From: Schistosoma mansoni
Lineage: Eukaryota; Platyhelminthes; Trematoda; Strigeidida; Schistosomatidae
Assembly (NCBI RefSeq): GCF_000237925.1
Contig: NC_031495.1
Coordinates: forward strand, 10,455,852-10,519,851
Direction: 5' to 3'
DNA length: 64,000 nucleotides
Shown: positions 12,160-25,200 of the stretch, piece after piece
How the letters are laid out: every line of letters begins with the position of its first letter
How positions within the stretch are numbered: the first letter of the stretch is position 1
Translations under genes and position numbers: made by a program
The notes under the pieces: generated by a model
The model's database searches: none
What the model was told of the DNA's origin: nothing
Seen by the model: only the letters and a program-made list of their open reading frames with translations

Positions 12160-14942
12160 TCGATAGACCTCCTATCCTTATTGTTGAAGACTGAAGAGAA
12201 AAGTAGCCCACTACAGTCGCTAAGATTGGTGGTTTTGTTATTTAGTCATACGAAGTTTTACATCAGCGGTCAAACTGATAAAAGAAAACTATATCAACGA
12301 CTCTGGACGACTAATCAGCCAATCAATGGAAACTCCTCAGTCATAAAATTAATAAACAATATAAACCAATGAAGTAACCGTGAAATAATAGCGTTGTTAA
12401 CACACCTATGACAGTGAAAAAAATTCCTAGGAACTGTAAAACAAAAGTGTGTGATGTATTAAGAGTGTTATTATTATGTTCTATGAGCTGGCTTTGAAAT
12501 ACACAAAACTTAACGACAAGTCACCCTATCCATCTTTTTCAACCTACAAGTCTGGTTCGTTGATGGAGGGTAACCCAAACTAATATGTAAAATGTAAAAC
12601 ACATATCATGCACTTGTAAAATTAAAAATACGGTCAATATTGTTCATAAATATGTCCTGATCAATCACTAAACTAACAGAATATGCAACATTTGATGTAC
12701 AAATGACAGTATGAAAAACAAATGTTATATAAACTCAGTCTTAAGAAGTCGACGAGCTCAATCCTTGTTCTACAAAATAAATTCTTCAAGTTTAAGACTG
12801 AGAACCAATTGGCTAATAATTCAGTTTAACTTAATAGATAGATGTCGATAGTCAAGTCATATCTAAGTTGATGGAATAGTAGAATTAAGATATATATATT
12901 AACAGTAGTAATAAAACATTGTGAATCATTTCAACAAAATCATCTAATCAGAATTCCAAACTTGTCATTCGTATAATTTTAGTGTTCATTTAGACAGATT
13001 GAGAAATTCAAAACTATTTTTCATTATTGTCTCCAAACTGCAGCCTATGTAAGTCTTATAATCTATCGTCTAAATGTCTGAGTAGAGACTGAATTTATTG
13101 ATGTTGCTTGGTTTATCATGCAAAATTCAGTATCATCTTGTGAATTAAAATAACATTTTAGTTGTTAAAACTATAGATGATTTGAATAATTCGGTTTAAT
13201 AAACACCATTCATTGTCTTCGTGAGTTTATACTTTGAACGTTAAGACAGCTTTTGAAAATCAATGCAGGAAGAATTCTCAAACACATGATAGAAATTGTG
13301 TGCTTAAATAAAATCAAGATGATTGCAATGAATTGGACAGAATGCAAAAAAAATTTGTTGATCGAAACAAATATACAAAAACAATGTAGAAGATTTAATA
13401 ACTTGACCAATTCACAAAACGCCCAGGAATCACGAAATGAGGAGCCATGACAGGAAACGCTGCGAATCAAAGATCGACTCTTGTGACAAAAAATGTTTAC
13501 TACACATAGGTTAAGAGGACGTAAAAATTGAAGGTAATTGTCAGGTGCTAAGATACTTTAATCATTTAATTTCCAATGTAGGGATCATTTCACTTATGAC
13601 TTACAAACGATAATATCAAACAATTAGAAAAATATTATCGCCGCCATTAAATGACGGTGAACTACTCAGATTACTTTTTGTATACATGTTACAAACTTGA
13701 TATCCCCGTTTCATGGAAGAAAATGTAAGGGGAGATCACCGAAATTAATCCACCTACTTACATTGGATTGACAGACTGAAAAAGTATTAGGTGTTACTAA
13801 AGAATATATGAATTACCACGAATAACGTTAAAACATGAAATACTGTTCTTTAAAAAGGGAGTACTCGTCAACTGCATATTACGTCAGCAACAACAGGTAT
13901 GTGTATATTTGTGTTCATAGAGAAGTAAACTATAATGGAGTTTAAGGATTTTGTATTTCAAATTAATTGGTATTTTCAGAACACAATTATTCGTTAAGTG
14001 GTAAAAAAACCAAGCATAGACCCCTTAGTATTCTGTGGCTAGCATATCGTTAATGGAAAGACTCACATGGCACAGTAATCCCACTTGTCTTGTTTTTCAG
14101 CAGTGAGTCTCCGTCTTTCGTAAACAGCATGACTGGTTGCCTGCGACTAGCCATAGGTATTCGCTGTGATTAAAGTTGTACCATTATACACCTAAATGAA
14201 CTTTAAATGAAATTTTTTTATTTATTAGCGTTATACAATAAATGATATTGGAAAGTTCTGCTTCGAATTAAGAATCCTATAACCCGACAGTGGTACTTTT
14301 GATTACAATGATATACAAAGATTCCAATTAGACTTTATAAAATGAAGTAATTTTTATCGATTCAGTCGGATTTCGCACTTTGTATGCAGAATCTTGTTAT
14401 TGCAACAATTTGCTTACGTTATAAAATGTAACAATCAATTTTAAGGACCTACCATTTGTTAGATATTCGCGACTGATATTCTAACCACAACCCTGCCCTT
14501 AATGCCTGTAGGATGATTTACTGATAGTTCACAAACATGTTCACTAAACATCGGTAGCAAAAAAGTTTATAGCAGATCTACAATGTATTTATTAAACGCA
14601 ACTAAAAAATACTAGATACAAAAGTTAGGACAGCACAAATGAAGAGTCAAAAACTGTTTAGGAAAACAATGTAAAGAAGAACCGACCATGCTACAATAAA
14701 CATACAGTTATAATGAAAAGCTTATTGGGAAGAATTGTTATCTGACCTGAAGGTTTTTTTTAAATAGATGAGCCGATGAATTATCGTTCTGTCTCAAAAA
14801 ATACAGAGAAACAAATAGCGAACGATTAGAGGAATTCACAACAACAGTAATATAACAGATAATTTCCCAGTATTTAGTTATCAACTTATTTTTGACACGG
14901 AAAGTTAAAAAAGAATCAAAGAAAAGGTGTTTTATTAGGTTC

Positions 14943-14993
<51 letters not shown>

Positions 14994-15390
14994 TAAATGA
15001 GATCACACACGGAACATTGCACATCCTCAACAGACAACACCATAAACTTCAGGTTTCTATGAATTCAAATACGTTAGGGAATGATACAAAGGGCGTAGTG
15101 GTTTGATTCAATGAAATCTAACAAATATATTGGTAGAAGGTAATTGGGCATGACCAGTCATTGTAAAATAACCAACATAAAGTTTATGGGGAAACGTAAA
15201 CTGAAAAATATACAATTTATCAACAAGTAAATAGTGCATATTGAATGCTTAATAACGGTTAAATAACAACAATAATAGTAATAATAAGGAGCAAAATTAT
15301 TTTAAATATTATTTAACTATATTGATAGCTTGTATACAAGAAATTAATCCGAAGTAAATGAAGCAAATAAAAATACGAGAGTTTAATTTC
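12160..15390. other. No gene seen; (AT)n microsatellite inside
   Basis: AT-rich intergenic DNA downstream of the Goliath-like gene. The only clear structure is an AT dinucleotide run at about 14946-14990. Open frames at 13210-13470 are antisense to each other and show no family features. Confidence 0.5.
14946..14991. repeat. (AT)n microsatellite
   Basis: A run of more than 20 AT dinucleotides. Confidence 0.95.
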
Positions 15391-15477
15391 TTTATTGTAT
15401 TCCAAAATAATCAAACCAATAAATGACAAAATATAATACGAATTCACTGATATATGTATACATTAAATGTATTTATT
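15391..15477 (-). terminator. Candidate polyadenylation signals of the Goliath-like gene
   Basis: On the minus strand AATAAA occurs at 15477-15472 and again at 15396-15391, about 60 and 140 bp after the stop codon at 15536. Position and spacing fit a short 3' UTR. Based only on the hexamers. Confidence 0.5.
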
Positions 15478-15535
15478 GAAAAAAAAACAACTTTAAATAT
15501 AATAAAATTATGTAATTGAAATTAATGAGAAAATG

Positions 15536-16165
15536 CTAATTCAATGTTGTACCATGTAGACTGAAACTATTAGATGCAGAATTTGTAGAATGAATAATTG
15601 TAGACTGATCTGAATTAAGTATATTGATAGATTCAGATAGTGTAGAACTATTACCTGTCTCTGATGGTACATCTTCAACAACAGCAGTTATAAAACATTC
15701 CTTAGTACTTGATGTACTTGGTGATTGTTGTTTGGAATTAATTAAATTTGACTTAGATTGATCAAATTCATCTGTATGGACAATTGGACTGTTTGAAGAT
15801 GTAGAGTTAGTTGTATAATATGAAGGAGAACTGTATGAAAAACGATTAATTCGTTTATTATTGTTAGACTGTGAATAAAATGTATTACACCAGTGACGAG
15901 TAAACCAATTACGAAATGCATTCACAGACGATTGATCATTTCTAGAAGGAATGTTACTATTGAGAGGTTTATCAGGATGAAATATATTTTTAAAATTTAT
16001 TATACGCAAATTACGCTGATTCATTGGATATTGTGACGAATTTAAATTAACTGGATTATTGGTGGGACAAGTTGCCTGTGGTTGTTCTACAGACAGATTT
16101 GTCCGTGATGTTAAATGTCCTGGACAGTTAGTGTAAATAAAATTCATTTGATGTATTGATAAAAT
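15536..16165 (-). CDS. gol: Goliath-like exon 5: C-terminal tail and stop
   Basis: 630 nt, 209 codons plus stop. The acceptor CATTTAG is preceded by a strong pyrimidine tract (TTCTCTATTTCCTCCTATCC), and its phase matches exon 4. The encoded tail is rich in Asn, Ser and Thr with no recognised domain. Assignment to this gene rests on phase, strand and position. Confidence 0.75.
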   Translation of the reverse strand: MLSIHQMNFIYTNCPGHLTSRTNLSVEQPQATCPTNNPVNLNSSQYPMNQRNLRIINFKNIFHPDKPLNSNIPSRNDQSSVNAFRNWFTRHWCNTFYSQSNNNKRINRFSYSSPSYYTTNSTSSNSPIVHTDEFDQSKSNLINSKQQSPSTSSTKECFITAVVEDVPSETGNSSTLSESINILNSDQSTIIHSTNSASNSFSLHGTTLN

Positions 16166-19100
16166 CTAAATGTAGGATAGGAGGAAATAGAGAACGGTAC
16201 AAATAGCTTTTAAGAAAATCTTTTAACTGTTTAGCTTTAAAAAAAATGAAGTAATTAAGAAAGATTATAATTCTAACTAAAAACATACTAGGAATTTGAC
16301 TATATATGTGGAGTTTAGAAATCTAATAACTGGGATACTTGTCTTTTAAAACCTATTAACTGTTAGGATGAGCCGAATAAGTTAAAATATAAAATTCTGA
16401 AAGCTATTCTCTGAAATATTAGTATACATAGACATACACATTTTAATTTATATTTACCGAACTGGTTTGTGGTATTTTTACACCGTCCAAACAGTAACTC
16501 TGTCAAACATAATGTAGAACCTGACACATGTGTACATGGGTTCAGTTTGTCATGTCCACTCAGCACAGCGAGATGAAACTGTCACGGCGAATTCCAGAGA
16601 AGTAGAGATGGTGACAGTATTAATGACAATAAAAAACATTAGGAATTCAAGATACAATGTGAGAAAACATAAATTAACCAAGTATTAAGATAAATGTATG
16701 AGAAATTTGGGAACTTAGGGCCTAAGCAAAGATAGGGTGAATGTACCTGCGCCAATAAGAACCATTTGAGCAATGTCGTTCAAAATCGCTAACCATTGGT
16801 TACGATAAAAATGCTGACCAAAACCCACCTACATGGCTCACTCCAGCAGTCAATGACAGATTCCATGTCTTGATTTGGACGTCCCTAAATTTCCTTCAAC
16901 TTATTCCTACATTGGCCATCGTCGCGAGCCGAGAAAGCCCGTGGATAGATATATACGTAATACATGTCCCAAGCATTTCAGTCGATAACGACACACTACC
17001 TCGTCAACTCCTTCCACATGCTTATCTAGTACTCTGAATCCAACTCTAGAATTGCTAACTTGATGGTCCTAAAATATATGTATGACCGAATACTAGTAAC
17101 CTATGTATATCCTCTATTCTTAATGATCATGCTCCACACCCATAAAGCAGAACGGCGTGAATTATTGTGAGGTAAACTCGTTCTTTGGTTGCTAAATGGA
17201 CATCTTGTTTATGTCACAAGTTATATAAGTTGGTAAAAGCCAAGTGGGGTTTCCAAGTTTTCGTCAGACAATAACCTACCGGACGTAATGAAGCTTCCAA
17301 AATAAATGATGTGATAGATGAACTTAACTAATTTATTCCTTATCATTAGTTCAGATGTTGGTGCAGACTAGTCCTGAAGTAAAATTTTGAATTTAGATGA
17401 AGGGGAATGAATCTTAAACATACTTGCATTGTTGCTTAAAGCCGTTAGAAAAACATCATCCTGCGATAACCATAGAGGGATTAGTCTGACTAACATAGCA
17501 TCTAAAATACTAGCCTCAATAATTATCGGGCGCCTAACTAAGACTCGTGAACTGCAAACACGAGAAAATCAGGCTGGCTTCAGACCTGGTCGTGGCTGTA
17601 TCGACCACATATTCACCATTCGTCAAGTTTTAGAGCACAGACACGCTTATCGGCGTCCGACAATGATAGTTTTTCTTGACTTGAAAGCAGCATTTGACTC
17701 TGTAGACCGAGAGGTTCTGTGGCAGTGTCTGTCATTGAAAGGTGTACCTGAGAAGTACATAAACCTTGTGAAGGCTCTTTACTCGAACACTATTAGTCGA
17801 GTAAGAGCTTATGGCGAACTGTCATATGATTTTACAACCTCAAGTGGTGTCCGTCAAGGTTGTCCACTATCCCCGTTTTTGTTTAACTTCATTATAGACC
17901 TGTTGCTGCAAATAACACTCTCTTCGACTGAATCTACAGGAATTGATCTCCTACCAGGGGGACCACTAAGCGACTTAGAATACGCAGATGACATAGTCCT
18001 GTTTGGTGAAGACGCTGACAAAATGCAGAGTCTTCTGTTGGAACTCAGTAATAATGCCAGGATGTTTGGGATGCGTTTCTCCCCATCCAAATGTAAATTG
18101 TTACTCCAGGACTGGCCTGCGTCAACACCCGAACTAAGGATAGGGAGTGAAGTAGTCGAACGCGTCGACAACTTCACTTATCTTGGAAGTCTGATCAGCC
18201 CTAATGGGTTGGTGTCTGACGAAATCTCTGCACGGATTCAAAAAGCTCGTTTGGCTTTTGCCAACTTACGTCACCTATGGCGTAGACGAGATATCCGTCT
18301 ATCAATTAAGGGACGAGTATACTGCGCATCAGTTCGTTCTGTTCTACTTTACGGCTGTGAAACATGGCCATTAAGAGTAGGAGATACTCGTAGGTTACTA
18401 GTATTTGACCACAGATGCCTTAGAAATATTGCTCACATCTGCTGGGATCACCGGGTAAGTAATAGTGAGGTTAGACGCAGGGTATTAGGGAACGATGGTA
18501 AATCAGTTGATGAGGTGATGAATCTTCATCGACTGAGATGGTTGGGCCATGTGTTACGTATGCCTGAACACCGATTACCACGACGCGCTATGATGACTAG
18601 TATTGGGGACGGTTGGAAGAGAGTTAGGGGCGGCCAAACCAAAACATGGCATCAGTGCTTGAAGTCACTAACTTCTAGTCTGAGCCATGTTGGTAGATGC
18701 AGACTACCTGGTTGGGGTCCGCGTGACTATCGTAACCAATGGTTGGAGACTCTGTGTGACATGGCTCAGAATCGATCACAATGGCGTAGGTGTATACACT
18801 CTTTATCTTCCCTTAAACCTTGAGACTAAAATTGCTTCATATCTCCCTTCCTATACTATATCCTTATATACAACCTATAATTTATATACTACTACCAACA
18901 CTAAATTAACTACTATTAATCCGGTGTTGATCTTGTTGTGCTAACGAGGTATGGCAACTTGGACCGATGCATATATGTGCCTGGTCCTACGTTGTAGCTG
19001 ACTGACTGACTGTTAGAAAAACAAATTTTTTCAGTGTCTTCACCAAACAACTGTATTTCCTGAGGATCTTCTGGTAGAAAATACATGAGGTAAGGTGGTG

Positions 19101-22100
19101 AACCATTTTTAGAGCAACATTTTCTAACCCCTTCTTTACGTTATGTAAGTACAGCATTGATAAAGATGTTGGTTGTCTAAGAGAAGCACGTTGCTGTCAT
19201 AATACTCCAGTATAGTTAAAAGTACGGCAACGTCTTTAGAACTCACGTTGCGATAAATGCACTTATTGAAATAAAATGCAGTCAATACAATAAAAACATT
19301 GAACACTTACCTCTGAATCATGGGTCGTTGAGCATAATGGACCTATTAACGATTGAGTGGTCGAAGTTGTTGCCTCTTTATTATTATTAGACATGGATAC
19401 TGAATGACCAGTTAGTGAACCAACCGTCGCGGTTACAACAGAACATGTTTGGTGAAATATATTACCAAGGAATGATTCGCAGACCATAAGCGCTCTAGGT
19501 TGACATGACTCAGATGTAACTACACATACTGGCAAGAGATTTGTGCTCCACACAGATGAACTAGCCAACTGATTTGGGGGAAGAGGTAAATTTGATAACA
19601 ATGGGATGGTAATACTGTTTGTCATACTATGATTTGGTAGAGTTATGTCATCATTTTGAATGAGTGGAGCTGAAACTGGATTTTCAATATTCGACTGTTC
19701 ATTCGTTTTAGGGAACGACTGAGCATGAATTATTATCGAATCGGTAGCATTAGCAAAACCATTAGTACCAGTCAGTACGACATAAGTCAATGGAGATCCA
19801 TGTGCGACTGTCAGTAGGTTACTCATCATTTGTGGTTGACTAGTAATCAACGAAAGACTTTCTATCACAGAAACATCATTACTCGTTCGTGGGTTGGAAA
19901 AGTTACCCGTTACAAGATTAGAGAAAGTTGAACAAACTGAAGGTATGGATAAAGTCGGACCAGAGGTAGAGAGTACTTGATTAGATAAGGTTTCCAAGTT
20001 TGTATAACTACAAAACAACTCCGCGCGAAAACCATATGCTTGTAAAATATCCAGTTTGCACATGGGACAACTACGTTGTTCCAGAAGCCAAGGATCAATA
20101 CAAAGTTTGTGAAAGTAATGTCTGAAAAAAAAATAACCATCATGAAGAAAGATTTACGAGATGAAATTTTACAAAAACAAAAGTAAAATATTAAGTTGAA
20201 ATAGTATCTCCCTCCTCAATCATTTATCAAAGTAAAACAAAAGGAGACTTTAAAAGGTCAGTCAGTGATAACAATATTCATTGAAATTAATGAACCAACT
20301 AAAATCCTTTACTCTAATGATAGAAAGTGAAATTTCATATTAAGCTTAATGTTAAGTGGCAAGAGTCTTAAGTGAATTCAATATCCTATATGTCAACATA
20401 TTCAATCATTTCGATCTTGCTAACACAAGTAAAGGTAACCTAATATTGTAGATTTAACTATTCTATTAACGATTTCGGTAAACTAATGAACTTTCCCTTT
20501 AGCTAGGGTTTTTGTTGGAATACAGTAGCATTTTGTCCAAAGTTCTTGTAAGTTTAGTAAAACAGTAGTCAAGTACAATTAAATTAAACAAATGTAGGGA
20601 AAATACTAAAATTCATATTCTTTATCTGATTCTTACATTTTCATCATGAAATAGGTTGTATATTCGTTGCTTATTTTAGTCCTCTTCTATTATTGGTTTT
20701 TTCAACAATTAATACACTATTTTATTTTGTTGCTTAGGGTGGATCATTAACTGTAAATAAAAAGAATTCTCAAAATTCCCTTACTATTGACCCTAAGAGT
20801 TTGTTTACAAAGAATGAGCTTTTTTCCGTTTGTTTATCGGGTTAGTTTCAGAGTTGTGGTGATGGCTATTGGTGACCATTTATGGACTGAATTAAGTTTG
20901 TATTTCGCTCTTTGATAAATCATAGTTTCTTCCCACTTCCTACATTGTCTTGATAGACATTTAAAAAAACAACGGGGAGGGATTAGAGAATACACCCCGA
21001 CAAACTAGGATGCGTTCCAAAAGAACAATTGTGATGAAGTTATCCGTGAACAAAAGAAGTACCACTAACATCAAATCAAACACCAATGGCTCTGTCGTTG
21101 GTAACGCTGACATTACAGCCGATTGTCAGTATCATATACTTAATAAATTTATTACCTGGTTTTGATGATGAGACACTTATTCAGAATCGATTTCGCTAGT
21201 CAGGACTGTGCCCGAATATCTTCAGTCAGTGATCTGGTGACTAACTGCCTTTCTTTAACAAATAATACCGTTTTCTGAAGCTCACAATAATTAAAAGTAA
21301 CAACTTCGTGGCATGGAGACATACTTAACCCTGAGTGTGACTAATCTGGAGCGTGATACCACTACTTTAAGACAGTCTGGGTACTAAGTTGAACATTATC
21401 AAACGATGTAAGTAAAATATTATTTCAACGAAAAAAACACGGAACTTGAAAATAATTTCAGTTACGAAATGGCGTCAAATGGAGAAAGATTAAAAATTGA
21501 GGGACACTGAAAAACTGTTTTATTCTAGTCTAGGACCTCTTAACAACGTGCCATTGGGTTTACTCAGTTACATTGTTTTTCCCCATATAATTAATTGGAC
21601 AGTGAGCAAAACATAACTAATTATTAGCGGTGAATATGGCTTCCTACCCAATAAATTTTACTGTACTGAACTACAAATCTAGATACCAATCGAGGTGTCA
21701 TAGTTTAGCTTACTCTAATTTAAACCGGTAGGAACCTGATTTTGAATGGGATATCTTACAATCTTTACCATCATCTTTTGTAACATTTCAGTTGTTCGAA
21801 TTCAGTATTAGTTAACTGGATTATTAATGACATTGTTTGAAGAAAAATCAGATTAAGTTACAACTGAAAAGGACAACTAACCGACAAGGAAGAATGCGAA
21901 TATTATCCATTGCTTTAAAAGGTTCGATACATATTGCACACTGTTCACAGTTCGAAGTTATTTCCTGCGACAAAATAAGAAAATTAGAAACTTGTTGGTG
22001 AGAAAGCTTTTTCAAAACAATAGTAAACACAATAATAGAAATGTATGTACAAATAAACTATTACAAGGATCAATAAAATATCTCACTTATTGGGTTAGAC

Positions 22101-22255
22101 GTTTGTGATCACTAAGCATTTATTAATATAATTAGGGATTTTGGTCATGATTTACCAAAAGACATTTGCCATGTGAATGTTAGGTAAGAAAAAAGTACAG
22201 TTATAATGAGGGAATTTAATAAGTTCTCATCTGCTACTACTACTACTACTACTAC

Positions 22256-22297
<42 letters not shown>

Positions 22298-25200
22298 TAG
22301 AAAGGGAAGTCCTATAAACAAATTGATTATAAATCAATATCTTCTAATTATTCGATAAGACATTTTCGTGTAGGATAATGAGACACAGAGAAAAGTAAAT
22401 ATAACATTTCTCAAGCCAATCACCACTATTTTCCTGAACTATTCTTAACAAAAAGTAATAGACCGAAAGTAAAACTGGGTATAAATGACAGACCATTTAT
22501 GAAGACCTTTTCAAACAAAAACCCCATCTGCTCTTTGACAAAAAGTCATTTACTCAATAACTACATTAGCACTTACCAACCCAACGAGCAAGTTTCTTAT
22601 GACTCAGTAGTACTGAAACTTTAAAGGCAATACTAATCTGTATTCTCGATCTTCACTACACCTTTAACGGTTGTTTACCTTTTCCAAAAGTGCGGGAAGT
22701 TAAACAAGAACACTATTGTAATTGCGTAGTTTAGTAAATGACACCTTGACTTACATTTGGGAAAGTATAAAAATTAATGTGCCTGGAAATGAACAATTCA
22801 AGTGTCGAATACGTAAGTTAAAGCGAACAAGTGAAGGCACAGTATGGAAATGTCTGAAGAAAACTAAGGGCTAATTTCTGAATCCAATAATTAACTGGCA
22901 ATTTTACGACCAACAAGAATATCAGAATCTAATTTATCTGCGAAATTCGTACCTTCCGTAGTAGGTTCTTTAGAGAATATATTATATTCTTAACTACCAA
23001 CTTTATCAGTATGAATACATGAGTAAAAGAAATGTAAAGCTTCATCTGGAACTGTCATGGATAAAAAATGAAGTTAACTTCTGAATACAATAAATTGTTG
23101 ATTCAATGGTTAGCGCATTGTTTTCAGTCACCGAGCCACAAGTTTTAGCTCACTCGACCTACTTCAGTTAAAACAACCGAGAATTACCGCAAGATCTCAT
23201 AAAAGAAAATGCTATTCAGAGCCGATGGCAAGAAATATACTTGGTTATTGAGTCATTTACATATGTCTGTATGGATGTATATATTCCTTATGGAATTCAA
23301 GCCAATATTTAGCAATCCAATATACGTTGGTTTAAGAAATTGAGGCGAAAACTTTTAATCTATTTAAAACACTGATTATAAGGATACAAGTAAAGACTGC
23401 GAAATAAAATTACCCAATCTCCAGAATGCAGGGTTTTGATAGGTATACGTGCAACAGCTTTTTTTGCCAATTCCGTAAGTCTTCTCTGAAATATTGGAAA
23501 ACGAAAATTTATAAAGCATGAATAGTTAGGTATAATTAAATGATACACTACCACTTGTGAAGTGGAATTTGAGATCAGTTGTATTTAAAGAAAACTTGTA
23601 TCATAAACGTACATTAACTGGGAACCGGAAAGAACGACCATACATTTTACGCGCTCTTCACAAGGTGCAGGATTTGATCTCAGGGGAGGTTGTGGGTGCG
23701 GTTCTTTAGGGAGTCGCTAATAACGACAAAGAATTTGTCTAGCACTCCACGGTTGCCAATGGTTTATCTGTTGATGTCAGTCTGGGGAAAATATCTCCAA
23801 TCAAGGAGTGGGACTATAACTAGAAAGGAAGCCTTGCATTACCTTTACAGCTTGAACTAGCAACAAACTGGGTGTTCTTTCAGTAAATACAGACAAACAA
23901 ACTTATCACTAGCTGCGAACATATTTTTTTTCACTACTTAATATTTACGCGGCTGTAGCTTCTGGCTTTCGTCAGTGTTTGGTTCTATTCATCATGATGA
24001 ACCGAGTTTCATTGGCTGTAAAATGTGTTCCTTGGAGTCCTGATATGCCAGAAAGATTTATTGGGCAGCAGTGGGCAGAATTGTAAAGTCTGAGAGAGAT
24101 ATTGCACTTTCGAGTGTATCAACGCAGAGAGGAAGTAGGGTTCTTTTGATGAATAATTAGCATATCCAGTGATGCTGTATTTTCACAAACAGAAGAATTC
24201 AATGGTTAACTACAAAAATACCATACCTTCCATCATTCATGGACTTTCAATGTCAGCGGTAAGGTCAGAGAAGTACCGAGTTAATACCAATAAAATAAGT
24301 ACTGACAGAGAAATTATGCACCACTATGTTCAGTTGGCTATTCCTAGCTTTCTAAAGTCGTCCCCAAAAGTTGATGAAACTATCAATTGCTACTCCATTT
24401 CTCTTTCACGTTTCTCGATAAAAAAATCCTTTCATGGTGTGTGGCACCGGGGGCTAGCAACAAAACTCGAGCTTGCCATTCTTTTCAACATTTATCTTCA
24501 TTCTCGACTAGCGCAGACTACTCTGAACTACAAATGTTATTTCTGGTCTCCAAAAAGCGTGCTCGGATCTACATATATCGCTTTCGATGTGTGAACCTTA
24601 TATCAAGTCGGTAATGCTTCACTAGTGAGAACTGTGAAATGTTGAGGGGCTTTTGAAAACCCTGGCAAAACTCATATGGTCATTCATTTAAACCTACCAA
24701 TTGATGCAAAAGAGATCTTTCGAAAACTGCTTTGCTTCTGTCTAAAACCCCGATCGTTGCTGCTACCTTGACGTGGTGGTCGGGTTTGCCTATCGTGATG
24801 AAGCAATCGAGCTATGCTGGCTGGAACAATCGTTCCTCGAGGTCCTACCATGCCAGACAGGTCGGTTGAAGAGCGGTGAGACTAAAAGCAGCAAACCCAA
24901 GGTCCGAAGGCGAAGTCGTACTGCTGACTGTACAGAGGTGTGACAGCAGTAAGGTGTTTCCTTCAGACAACCAGCATGACAGCGATGCTGCCTTCCCACA
25001 AGGAGGGGTGGGGTTAGAAAAGGTCGACCCTAAAAATGCACACCTCGCCTTATCCCACGGATATCCGTCTCCGGCGGTAAGGTTTTTTTTGAAGAACGGA
25101 GCTAACACAAAAACTACCCACAAAAAGGTCGTGTGTGACCGACCTCAAGCAGTTGTCCCTTGGGCACTGCGGTCACGCTCTCAGGTCATTAAGACCACTT

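Noticed and set aside
16363-16566. Extra minus-strand exon of the Goliath-like gene
   Set aside because: Exons 4 and 5 already join in phase without it, and the frame has no supporting splice sites or family features.
22234-22296. CRISPR-like or coding trinucleotide repeat
   Set aside because: Plain microsatellite in an intron, with no spacers; this is a eukaryotic genome.
24169-24594. 141-codon plus-strand frame as a host gene
   Set aside because: Its second half overlaps diverged LINE 5' sequence, and the frame has no recognisable domain.
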